This document shows, piece after piece, positions 46,936 to 56,941 of a stretch of DNA of 64,000 nt. The position numbers and the translations under genes are program-made. The notes below the pieces were generated by a model, which did no database searches, was not told the DNA's origin, and worked only from the letters and a program-made list of their open reading frames with translations. The stretch lies in NCBI GenBank assembly GCA_007844125.1, contig CM017559.1, positions 34,129,363-34,193,362 on the forward strand, written 5' to 3'. How positions within the stretch are numbered: position 1 is the stretch's first letter; every line of letters starts with the position of its first letter. Source of the DNA: Sinonovacula constricta. Taxonomy: Eukaryota > Mollusca > Bivalvia > Cardiida > Solecurtidae.

Positions 46936-47319
46936 AGTATTAAAAAACGGAATACTCAGTTCTTTTCTCTGAAAAAGGTCGCAAAGAACAGCTGCGATTT
47001 CTTGTTTTTGCCTGCTACACTATCGTCCCCATAAAAAACGCATTCCATAAGCGGCACCGCTCTCTAGAGTGACGCTAATTTAACAGAAGAAATAACAGAT
47101 CTTTAAGGTATTACAGGGTTTAAATAACCCAAGCCTAAATCCCGGAAATTGTGTTGTTAATGTTCACGCCTGTTATGAAAACAAATAATACAGAAAGAGA
47201 TGGAACAATTCCAGACAGGTATATGTGTTCATTCTACTTAAACGATAAACAGCGCCATCTGTTAACAGGACGAGATATTACTGACAATTACTGCGTTTAA
47301 ACTTGATATAGACCCGTAA
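46936..47319. other. No recognisable feature
   Basis: AT-rich spacer. Confidence 0.35.
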
Positions 47320-47802
47320 AGTTGGTATTCGAAAGTTTGCTTATATCAAGTACATGTAACAATATCGAACCATTGCTTTGGGGAATTTATGCATAATCTT
47401 AGTATAAACCCACAATTTGGTCTTAATAAATACGATTTTGAACGCTGAATTGTTAGACAGAACCAATGGCGAAAAAAATGATATGAATGTGCTTTTTCTA
47501 ATTGTGTAAAAAGCTCGATAGTGGTCTCTGCTAAAAATAGATATCGACGTCTGAGCGAATACCCGGATAACGTGATCTCAAAAGTAAGTGGTCACGTGGT
47601 TTTCTAAATTTAAAAATAACTATCTCTGTAGCGTGGCTCAGATAGGAATTACCTGTTTGCAATTACGAGTGGTGATTTATGATTGACTGTTCAAACAGAT
47701 CTAGGACATCAATGATCAGCATTTTGAAGGACCTTCCAGGTAACAGTGACGTATTAAGTTATTTGAGAAAATAAATTTTGGTTCAAATTGTCGGACAACA
47801 CT
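47320..47802 (-). mobile_element. Family G TIR element, copy G5
   Basis: Left end AGTTGGTATTCGAAAGTTTG after GTAA, right end CAAATTGTCGGACAACACT before TTTA (both decayed TTAA). Body matches G2 and G7 (GGATAACGTGATCTCAAAAG). Confidence 0.7.
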
Positions 47803-47958
47803 TTTACTACTAAATGCACATTTCTTTTAGAGATTTTAACACAAACCATTCACAAATAATTGTTTCTTATTAAAAAAACCCCAAACAAAACATACCTTCT
47901 CCTTAGACAGTTTATTTTGATGTATTAATGGACATTATAGATTTTTATTTTTTGTGTA

Positions 47959-48213
47959 TTTTGTTACATCGCTACGACACATTTCTAGTCATATTAGCGA
48001 CATTCAGCTAAATTTTGTTGGAGAAAGACCCCTGACTTACGAGACCCCAGACGGTAGACTTACGTCTGGGTGAAACCACTGTTGCACCGCAGGATAGCTG
48101 GAAAATCTACCCACATGAAACTTCCATCTTCGACTGAAACTCGAACCTACGCGGCGAAGGGCTGAGGAGTTGCTAGTCGGCGACTAACGGCTCTTGGCTC
48201 GGCCACGGGCGCA
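47959..48213 (-). mobile_element. SINE-C copy C12 (second subfamily, small insertion)
   Basis: TTGTTACATCGCTACGACAC to GGCTCGGCCACGGGCGC. About 25 bp is duplicated internally around ACCCCTGACTTACGAGACCC. Confidence 0.83.
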
Positions 48214-48479
48214 AAAAGTTAGATGTGCAAACTATTATCTATATTATATTTGTGCAATTGGCAAACGATTTCAAGCATTACTCATTTGAAGTTGAATGGT
48301 AGCAAATTAACAGCCTACCTAAAGTAATAAATGTTCCAGGTGGAAACAATAATGCAAGAAAGTACGTCTATAAAATTACCAGTTATTGCTGTAATGGATT
48401 GAAACCACACAGAAAACGCAACATTTTAACATGAAATATATTGAGGATATATTAATAGAATCTGTATTCTGTATTCTGT
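48214..48479. other. No gene; short tandem TCTGTATTC
   Basis: AT-rich; CTGTATTCTGTATTCTGTA at about 48462-48480 marks the LINE junction. Confidence 0.4.
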
Positions 48480-49866
48480 AATCAACCACTTTGTTTTGCT
48501 CTCCAAGTTTCTGTGCACATTCGAATTATAAACGGAAATCGTCTGAATGTTGTTCCCGATGATTTTAAATCAGCAAGAGTTGTTCCCATATATAAAAAGG
48601 GTGATATTACTGATGTTGGAAACTACCGTCCTGTCTCTTTACTAAGTGTTGTCTCTAAAGTTATAGACAGAGTAATCTATGATCAACATGAAGAATATTT
48701 GGTCAAACGAAATTTTTTGCATGATTTTCAGTCAGGATTCAGGCATGGGTTTTCCACTGATACTTGCAAAATATATCTCACTGATTTCAAATGGACAAAA
48801 GACACCTAGTAAGTATGATTCTTCTTGATCTCCAGAAGGCCTTTGATACAGTTCATCATTCCATTCTTTTAATGAAACTGAAAGCTACAGGTCTCTCTAA
48901 ACTATCTGTTCAATGGTTTTCATCTTATTTGTCAGATAGATGTCAATTAGTTGAACTTTCAGGTGTTCTGTCTTCCACAGCCAAGGTAACCAGTGGTGTC
49001 CCTCAAGGCTCGATTTTAGGCCCTTAGCTTTTTTAATCTATTTCAATGACCTGTCTGCTACTATAAAGAATAAACTAGTACTTTATGCGGACGACTCTGC
49101 AATCCTTGTATCTGCCAAAAACAAATACGACATTGAAAATACTTTGTGTCATGACTTGAATATCGTTAGCCAGTGGCTTATATGTAATAAACTGTCTTTG
49201 CACCTTGGTAGAACCGAATCCATTTTATTCGGTTCCCAAAGGAGGTTAAGTTCCAAGTCAAGTCTTAATATAAGCTGCAATGGTCAAACAATTGAATCGA
49301 AAACTTCAGTTAAGTACCTTGGCGCCATTATTGAACAATGCTTGTCTTTTTATTCTATGGCCAGGAATGTTATTAAGAAATCAAATGCAAGGCTTAACTT
49401 CTTATATCGCAAGAGTGAATTTCTTACACATCATACAGAAGTTACAGGTTACCCAAAACAAGCTTATCAGATTTGTTCTGAATTAACACCCTAGGTCTCA
49501 TTTAGGCAAAGAGCATTTTGTCAAAATTAACAGGTTACCAGGTAATGATAGAGTTAACCAAATTATTGTTTGTCATGTTTTTAAGATTCATTCAAACACT
49601 GCTCCCGCATATATAAGTGAACATTTTGTCAGTGATATTCATAATTATCCTACTAGGTTCAGGGTAAAACTTAATACTAACCTTGATAGAAGTATTTTAA
49701 CAGACAGCAAGAGGTATACTGTTCCAATTGTCAAAGGATTTGGCATTAAATTATTTGCCTACAGCGGGTGTACCTTACGGAACAGTATGCCTCAATATAT
49801 CAGGGATTCCAGAACACCATCTTCTTTTAAATCTAGGGCCAAGGAACATTTTTTTTTAAAAATCTA
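48480..49866 (+). pseudogene. 5'-truncated CR1/L2-like LINE reverse transcriptase
   Basis: Homology runs from FPDDF-like VVPDDFKSARVVPIYKKGD and VGNYRPVSLLSVVSKV, then LLDLQKAFDTVHH, VTSGVPQGSILGP and LVLYADDSAILVS (the YADD catalytic box at about 49084-49095), NKLSLHLGRTESILFGS, and VKYLGAIIE. It ends in the C-terminal KLIRFVLN and VNQIIVCHVFKIHSNTAP region with a stop near 49865. The frame breaks near 48790, near 49025 and near 49420, and a stop interrupts it at 49486. Endonuclease and 5' sequence are absent. The catalytic residues survive but the protein cannot be made. The clade is inferred from motif style; Jockey is an alternative. Confidence 0.88.
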
Positions 49867-50338
49867 ACTTTTAAAAATTGAAGTTATCTTACAGTATTGC
49901 TATATAAGTGTGTAAATTATATCATGTATTGATAGTTTAGTCTTCATAAATACTTCATAGCTATTTCAGTTTAATTTCCTTTATGTAAATCATAACTATT
50001 TAATTTATTTTTATATTAGTTTTCTTAAGTCAATGTCTGATCCTGTCATAATTTGTTCTTATCAACTATTTTTTTATAATAAACTTACATAATCTGTTCA
50101 CTAGTGTGGTTAGTTCTTAACAATTTTAAAACATTGACTATTTGTGATCCTTTTTATTTTAATCTCCCTATGTCATACAACACTATATCTCAAGAACCGC
50201 AACTGAAATAAGAGTTAATTACGACTCTTTTTGTGATATCCTTGACTTTTAATGTTAAGTGACATGGCTATATTAATTCATACTTTGTTATATTGTTTTG
50301 TATTTTTTATGCCATGTTATTACACATTTTATGTTGAA
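49867..50338 (+). mobile_element. Probable LINE 3' untranslated region
   Basis: AT-rich sequence between the RT stop and the microsatellite; no gene. It is assigned to the LINE because these elements end in 3' UTR plus short tandem repeats. Confidence 0.5.
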
Positions 50339-50600
50339 ATCAATCGATGCATCGATCGATCCATCGATCCATCGATCGATCCATCGATCGATCCATCCAT
50401 CGATCGATCGATCGATCGATCCATCCATCTATCGATCCATTCATCGATCGATCCACCCATCCCATCCATCGATCGATCCATCCATCCATCCATCCGCCCG
50501 CCCGCCCTCCCGCCCACCCACCCATCCATCCTCTCACCACCCTCATCTCTCTCCTCACCCACCCCTCTCTCTTTCTCTCCCATCCCATCTCTCTCTCCTG
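50339..50600 (+). repeat. GATC/CATC tetranucleotide microsatellite, then CT-rich tract
   Basis: Mixed ATCG, ATCC and then CCCG/CCAC repeats grading into CT-rich sequence. The long Ser/Asp/Ile open frames on both strands are artefacts of the tetranucleotide. Confidence 0.9.
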
Positions 50601-50754
50601 CTTCCTCTCTTTTATATTACCTCATGCTGTATCAATGTTACATAGAAAACAGGGATGTTATGTTCTGTTTGGTTACCGTGCATTATTTTAACACGGGAGG
50701 AGAATGATTTATGTAAGTTGTTACGTAATGCCTTACTATACCGACAATAGCTTC

Positions 50755-51250
50755 ATAAGAAAACACGACGAGTCCTATGATAGCAGTAAGCATATATTAA
50801 AAATTTAAAAACACAGGACTAGTATTTACATGCCTAGTCCGCTGTAAAAGATATAAAAAACTGACTTGAAATAATACAAAATAGTGCAAACCCTAACAGA
50901 TACGCACTTGGGAACGGCCAGTCAGGCAAATAGACTGGCCGTTTGCTTGAAAGGGCTTTTCAGAGCTTTGATCTCTCACGTCCTGAGGGCTATTCTCAAA
51001 TACAAGCAGTGAAAGGAAAACAGATCCTTTTGAAACAAATCTGTTTATGTGATAACGTATTCTTAGACTTAAGTTATGACGTCATTAAAAAAGGGAGTGT
51101 CGTTATTTAAAAAAAAATCTCCACATTGTAATTGGGTTAGGAGATGCATCTTTCTTCGTTATAAATACAGAGAACTCACGACTTGTAAAAGAAATTCAAT
51201 TAAATGAAAGACGAAATGACTATAAAAGAAGTCTCAAACAGAATACATGC
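50755..51250 (+). repeat. Dispersed repeat family D, copy D7
   Basis: Core hairpin here is ACGGCCAGTC...GACTGGCCGT, a perfect 10-bp stem (50915-50943). TGACGTCA is at 51077-51084, and AAATACAAGCAGTGAAAGGA and the 3' end follow. Confidence 0.7.
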
Positions 51251-51416
51251 TATCCAGTAACAGGCTGAAAAAAATAACTAAAATGGCTCCAGAAAACCGC
51301 GTATTACCTTGTTGCTAACCTTATATTTCTTTCAATATGATGAGAATGCTGTCACGTAAATAGGTTGCTGCATGGCTTCAGTGACCATCTCAAGAAAATA
51401 TGAAAGCATACGACAA

Positions 51417-51465
51417 TCACGCACGCACGCCGGTACGCACGCACGAACGCACACACACACATAGG
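51417..51465. repeat. (ACGC)n/(AC)n microsatellite
   Basis: CACGCACGCACGCC then ACACACACACA. Confidence 0.85.
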
Positions 51466-51823
51466 CCTACACAATTTGAAAAGGTACATCGACTAAGGCG
51501 TTCACGTGCCAGCCAGTTGTAAAAGTTACAATAAAACGAAAAGAAATGACATAATATGGCACGTTATAGTCTCAAAAACACTTCCCTGTAGATAGCCAGC
51601 ATATTACTAATTACGGTTTGTTTGCATTTCAAACATATTTTATCAATTTTTAGGCGGTGTCGCTTGCTGTATACAAATTCCATATTGAATCATATACCAT
51701 ATTGTTTAAACGCCTCCGGGACGTAACATTTTTTCCTCCAAAAAAAGATGCAAATGTTAAAGCAATACACAATCCAGCATTAATTCCATACAGTATTGGT
51801 ATGTATAATACATAAAACTATCA

Positions 51824-52125
51824 TTAGAAGTCGCCCTACATTTGTAGCCAATCAGAAGCTATGAAAATTCAAATTGCTCAAAGTTTATATCAAAAGAACT
51901 AATTTCTATTTGTTATTTTACAATGAACAAAATAGATCGATCTATTTTACTAAATAGTTTTGTTTTCATCTGCACATGTGCAACAAACCATGCATTCTGG
52001 CTTGACTCCTCCCCTTGTGAGGACAAGTTTGAACACGTCAAGACGATTGACAGTTTGATTGACAGTTTTATGAGGCGTATTACATGTCATTTTGGTAGAA
52101 CAGGTAGAGGGAGCGGTGACTTCTA
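51824..52125 (+). mobile_element. Family J MITE-like element
   Basis: Left end TTAGAAGTCGCC, right end GGTGACTTCTAA, giving 12-bp inverted ends with one mismatch about 300 bp apart. Its first 48 bp recur at 6610-6658. Non-coding. Confidence 0.5.
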
Positions 52126-52128
52126 AGT

Positions 52129-52232
52129 CGGATAGAATCTATAAGGACGTTTCCATAGAAAATAGAAGCCTGCATTCGCTGTGCTCATTTCCGCTTCTAT
52201 TTTCGTCTTAATGGACTCTATCATATACGTTG
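52129..52232. repeat. Imperfect inverted repeat
   Basis: GATAGAATCTATAAGGACG...AAAATAGAAGC pairs with GCTTCTATTTTCGTC...GACTCTATC; could fold into a stem-loop. Confidence 0.55.
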
Positions 52233-52281
52233 ATCTTTTATTCATTAAGAAACTTAAGTTATTTTTCCTAACTAAAACTTA

Positions 52282-52517
52282 GGGATGCGTTTCATCATAA
52301 GTCTTAAGATCAATTGAAAAACGTTCCCTAATTTCAGTCTAATGATCACTCCTGAGTGCGTTTCAACAAACTGTATTAAGTGCGAATCGAACAATCACTC
52401 TTAAGATTCAAGAGCGATTTTGCTCTGAGAGCGATTTCTAAAATATTAATAAAACGCTTCCTAAGAAGGAAAACGAGAAAAGTAAACGATCTTAAGATTT
52501 AAAATGAAACGCACACC
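52282..52517. mobile_element. Short TIR element (236 bp)
   Basis: Left end GGGATGCGTTTCATCATAAG then TCTTAAGATC; the right end in reverse complement is GGTGTGCGTTTCATTTTAAA then TCTTAAGATC. The inverted repeats are therefore about 30 bp. Interior palindromes around TCTTAAGA recur. Non-coding MITE; superfamily not assigned. Confidence 0.65.
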
Positions 52518-52648
52518 TATAGAAGTGTTCTTATATTTGGAAAAATCTTAAGAAATTCTTTAAAATTTACTCGTTGTATGAATGAAACTTAAGTAAATTT
52601 CTTATGTCTAAGAAAATAGTTACAAATGTAAGAAAATATCCTAATTAA

Positions 52649-52738
52649 AGGATGGGATTTGCCGGAATTTTGCCGATACGGTGCATCGACATTTCTATCA
52701 TTATAGCACAGGGCCACTTATGAGGGAGCGAGGGACTG
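52649..52738 (-). mobile_element. SINE-B 3' fragment B13
   Basis: GGATGGGATTTGCCGGAATT to GGGCCACTTATGAGG; the rest of the element is absent. Confidence 0.75.
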
Positions 52739-53538
52739 GTGTTAACAAAGGTACAAGTATAATCGTGAGATGTCTTGGCTCTTACAATTATTTATATGTT
52801 TATTTATAGAAAAAAAAAGATAAAGATGTATAAATAATGATAAATATGTGTTAAAGACTCACCAATACCGCACTTCCTAAAGTCTTGCCCATAAGCTGAA
52901 ACGTCGGAAACTGGAACATTGCGTTTTTCTCAATGCTGTAGCGGTTTGGTAGACGTGGGCCGGAGAGATGAGGGTTCTTCTATACATAAGACATCTCTAT
53001 TTTCCCTTTCCTTTATTAACTCAAATGGATGGATGGAGTCTACAATGCATATGTAATGTAATATATTCAATATCCATTATAAACCAACAAAATCTAAGTA
53101 TATAGTAAGATTTCGATGCATTGCTTTTCAAATTAAACAAATACGTGATTATATGAATACCTATACCAGTATTTTAGTAACTGCCACACCATAAAACATA
53201 ATATGCTACTTATCACACACAACATATACAAATAATATATTTTACAAATAATTCCCTTTTATATAAATGGTGCCATACTTCCCACTGTTGAAACAAATCT
53301 TTATATGACCCTTCTTTGACACAATATATATTATTTTGTGCACACAATACACTTCAACTCAGAAAACAGAATGTCCCTAATGTTCAGTTAATACATGGTC
53401 TAGCATTATAATATACAGGTGTCCTTTTAATATATTTATCGTCAAAATTCATCGAATAAGACATTTTTCTGTTTTTCACCGAAGACAATATTTATATATT
53501 GTTTACAAATAAAATTATCAACAAAACAAATTACAGTA
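52739..53538. other. No gene recognised
   Basis: AT-rich spacer before the hAT remnant. Confidence 0.35.
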
Positions 53539-54768
53539 CAGGGCCTTCCACAGAAATTTTTAAGGCATCCTGGCACCCTATGCGCGACATGCAAATTCGC
53601 GCAAAATTTACATGGTTGATATGTTGCATCTTACAAATGTATTAATACATATTTAGCACATAGCAATATAGTATTCTAAGTTTTTATTGTATTATTAGAA
53701 TGCAGCACATTTTTAAAGCACACTTCACAAAACTAACAGAGACAGTCAATAAAACAGGCCACAATTGCTGCAAAATATCTAACATTAGTCCACATAGACA
53801 GGTCTAGATTGCAGACCTTCTGCTTTTGCCATCATGCCACACTTCAACACATGTGGAGAAGTCAAATTTCTCAATAGCAGGCTCATTTATAGAAATTGAC
53901 AGAAGACTGTTGAGCACTTTGTTGCTTAGGCTGTTTCTATGTTCTGTCTTGATCCGCTTCAGTGTAGAGAAGCCTCTCTCGCAGTCTGCAGTTGATGTGG
54001 GCAATAGCAGCCCAACACATGAGATTTTGTAGAGGTTGGGGTGGGAATCTTTAAGACCAGCAATGAACTCCATGATCTGGTCTGGTTTTGCCCTCTGGAG
54101 TTCCTTACTGGCATTTATAGATGCCTTCACTTGCCTCCACTCATCCACTGCCATTTCACCTGGAAGGCCTAGGTGATGTGCAAGATCCTTAATTTCTTTG
54201 TTTCCATGATCATCAATCTCTTACAGCTAGGGCTAGTCGATGGGCAACACAGTGGTTTGACAGAAGGTTTGGTACCAGCTCCTTAAGTTTTGCAACTACA
54301 CCATTTCTTTTCCCAACCATAACTGAGGCACCGTCCGACACATCTTCTGCACGAGAAGTTTGTGTTCTGCAAGGAATTGTGTCAGGGCATGTCAGGTTTC
54401 GGCTGTACCATCAGAAAGTGGTATAATCTTCACAAGGTTTGTCATGCTGCTGTTGTCCTTAATGTACCTGAAGTATATTATTATTTCCTTCACCACTTGA
54501 ATGTCAGTGGCTTCATCAACCATAACAGCATAAAAGGGCGAGTCTCTTATACTTTGGAGGATTGGGTCTTGAACTTGCTGCCCAATTGCTAGCATGGCCT
54601 CTTGAAAAAAGCGTTGTGGTGTTTCTTTATCATTATATCTCTTGTCTAAGTGAGCAATTGTGGTTACACCCTGTAGTTCACAGAAATCCATTAAAGGCTT
54701 GTAGTTGGTTGTATGTGGGATCTCCATTTTAGCTAACCAATACAAGGAACGAAAGGCAGCTATCCTGA
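53539..54768 (-). pseudogene. Internally deleted hAT transposase (ZNF862/DUF4371 type)
   Basis: On the minus strand the N-terminal part reads FRSLYWLAKMEIPHTTNY, LMDFCELQG, FYAVMVDEATDIQVVKE (the DEATD region of the DUF4371/hAT catalytic domain). A frameshift and stop near 54395 follow, then in another frame DVSDGASVMVGKRNGVVAKL and NHCVAHRLALAV. After a large deletion at about 54215 the frame resumes through MAVDEWRQVKASINASKELQ and LLLPTSTADCERGFSTLKRI (53804-54154), the hAT C-terminal dimerisation domain (ERGFSxxKxIKTxxRNxL). A candidate hAT end, CAGGGCCTTCCACAG, lies at 53539. A SINE-A interrupts the 5' side. Function as transposase is lost. Confidence 0.85.
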
Positions 54769-54973
54769 GTAACTGGTAGCGCAGTCGGTAGCGCGTCGTC
54801 TCAAGGTTCGGGATGCCGCTGGTTCGAATCGCAAATATAAGGATGACTATACGACTGGTTGGCCCGGTGTCAGGATAATGGAACAGGGTGCGGCATGCTA
54901 TACACAGTAACGGCAACCGTCACCTGATAAATGAAATACTGTTGTTTGATAAACCCATTAAACAAACAAACAA
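54769..54973 (+). mobile_element. SINE-A copy A20 next to/in the hAT remnant
   Basis: Head GGTAGCGCAGTCGGTAGCGC, box B GGTTCGAATCG, a shortened body, tail GATAAACCCATTAAACAAAC. The frame of the hAT fragment runs into it, so its apparent N-terminal residues beyond 54768 are SINE. Confidence 0.83.
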
Positions 54974-55194
54974 ACTCACAAACAATTTAAGTGCAAACGC
55001 TAAGTAAATTACAACTTACTCAAAAGGCTAGGGTGTTTGTTTTGCGTGGTCTTCTTGTGTGGTTGTGAACTGCCAACTGGACACACTGGTCTCAATGACA
55101 CAGTGGTCAGTCATGTTACGCCTGATCGATTACACCACCCCCGTGCAGTGTAAAGTGAGAGTTTGTGTGTTTGTGTCTAGAAAAGCCAGAACAC

Positions 55195-55593
55195 TGATCA
55201 ATCCGAACTCCTCGGGTAATTCCGTCAATCGGGACAATCATCACTCGGATGTATCTGGTGCGATGATACTTACAGAAAGCACGATCGTTTTGTTCGCCGG
55301 AAGTCGAAAGAATATGCCTACAATGTAGTTCGCACAAAACATAAACAATGGCGTCGTTTGACAGCTGTTTTGTTTGCTGCCTTTGTAAATTAAACTTGGA
55401 TGATTTAAATTTGAAGCAGCCACAAATTGAAGTTTAACTGGCATCGTACTATAGTGAACTGCCGAACTGTCATCTTTGTTTTGACCTTCTTTCACAAAAT
55501 AAGTCCCAATTAGGGAAATGGTCGAGGTGATCCGACTACCTACATACATCCGAGAGATGATTCGTGAATTATCCGATGTGTTCCGATTGATAA
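55195..55593. repeat. Foldback element with about 60-bp inverted arms
   Basis: GATCAATCCGAAC...ACTCGGATGTATCTGG (55196-55260) is matched in reverse complement by CATCCGAGAGATGATTCG...CCGATTGATA (55547-55593). The interior is non-coding apart from a short ATGGCGTCG frame of 29 codons at 55348. Confidence 0.6.
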
Positions 55594-55620
55594 CTGATGT
55601 GTAACAGACGCCGCCATTAA

Positions 55621-56101
55621 GGGTGGTATCCGACAGATTGGATCAAAATAGTTTTCCTAAAATATCCAAATAAGTCATTTTTACCTAAAAAGATATTGCA
55701 AAATGCTGCTCACGGATGCTCTAGATCAGTGTGAACAGTAAAACATGAACATGTATTTCCTATCTGAGCCACGCTGCAGAGATAGCAATTTTTAATTAGG
55801 AAAACCACGTGACAACTCAGTTTGTGAGATTCCGTTATATCGTCATCCGGGTTATTCGCTCTGACGTCGGTATCTTTTTTTAACAGAGGTCACTATCGTG
55901 CATATTTATAAGTTCAGAATGATTGAATTTTAAGAGAATTTTTATCGCGATTTGTACTTTCTAACATTTTTGGCCATGTTCCAAATCGTCTTTAATTATA
56001 CTTAAGTATGAGTTTAAGCAGAAATTATGCCCTAATTCTCCAAAGCAGTGGTAAGGTTTTGTTACATGAATTTGATATACGCCCACTGTCGGATACTAAC
56101 T
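55621..56101 (+). mobile_element. Family G TIR element, copy G6 (complete)
   Basis: TTAA at 55617-55620 and 56102-56105. Left end GGGTGGTATCCGACAG, right end CTGTCGGATACTAACT. 481 bp, same orientation as G1. Confidence 0.82.
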
Positions 56102-56105
56102 TTAA

Positions 56106-56587
56106 GGAAGGTATCCACAAGTTTACCTGTATCTAATATATGAACATGTAACAACACCTAAGCCCTGTTCTGTAAAAGATTTTGCATATCTGTAGCATAA
56201 ACGTATAATTTAAACGGTACTTTAATTGTTTGACAGTACAAATCGTAAAACATGTCGCCATAATTGTCCACCATTTCCAAATCTATAAATAAACACGATG
56301 GGGTTTTCAGCTTAAAAAGATATCTACGTCAGAGCTGATTACCCGGATGACCATTAAAGTAGTCTGCAATGTAAGTGGATCATGTGATGTTCTTATTTAA
56401 AAACTATATGACTGTGCAGCTTGGCCAGGATAGGAAGTACATTTTTGTAATGACAGGTAGGTCGTTATGCTTTACTGTTCAAGTGCATGCAGGGCACCAA
56501 AAAACAACATTTCGCGTGATATTTTCAGGTAACAATAATTTATTTGGTTGCAGGAGGGGAAAATGGTCCAAACTTTCGAATACCACC
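56106..56587 (-). mobile_element. Family G TIR element, copy G7 (complete, inverted)
   Basis: Shares the TTAA at 56102-56105 with G6 and ends before TTAA at 56588-56591. 482 bp; left end GGAAGGTATCCACAAG, right end CTTTCGAATACCACC. Together G6 and G7 form an inverted repeat of nearly 1 kb. Confidence 0.82.
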
Positions 56588-56844
56588 TTAAAGAAAGTGG
56601 AAAAACCTGTTCGTAGTAATCGAAGGGAACACAAAATTGTCATGTGTAGTTGCCGTAAAATCACAGAGCATAAACCAACAGCAACATAAAATATAAATTT
56701 AAAAACAACAGACAAATGAAACTAACGAAGTATAAAACTTTTCAATGTTTACTTCTCCATCAAGTACAGTAAAATTGCCATATAATGTTTGGAGTAGGTT
56801 AAATATAATTACTCTAGCGTTTTGTGGACAGTGTTGACATTTTA

Positions 56845-56941
56845 GGGATGGGATGGGATTAGCCGGCATTTTTGCCAATACTGTGCAGCGACATTTCGTC
56901 ATTTTAGCACAGGGGCACTTATGAGGTGCCCAGGGACTGAA
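56845..56941 (-). mobile_element. SINE-B 3' fragment B14
   Basis: GGGATGGGATGGGATTAGCC to TGCCCAGGGACTGA; 5'-truncated. Confidence 0.8.

Noticed and set aside
50252..50707. Long Ser/Ile/Asp-rich open frames on both strands
   Set aside because: They are translations of a GATC/CATC microsatellite in several frames.
54769..54916. N-terminal extension of the hAT frame
   Set aside because: This part is SINE-A copy A20 read on the opposite strand, not transposase.
55040..55450. CpG-richer segment with ATGGCGTCG as a promoter and first exon
   Set aside because: The frame stops after 29 codons, and the inverted arms around it indicate a foldback element; kept only as a finding.
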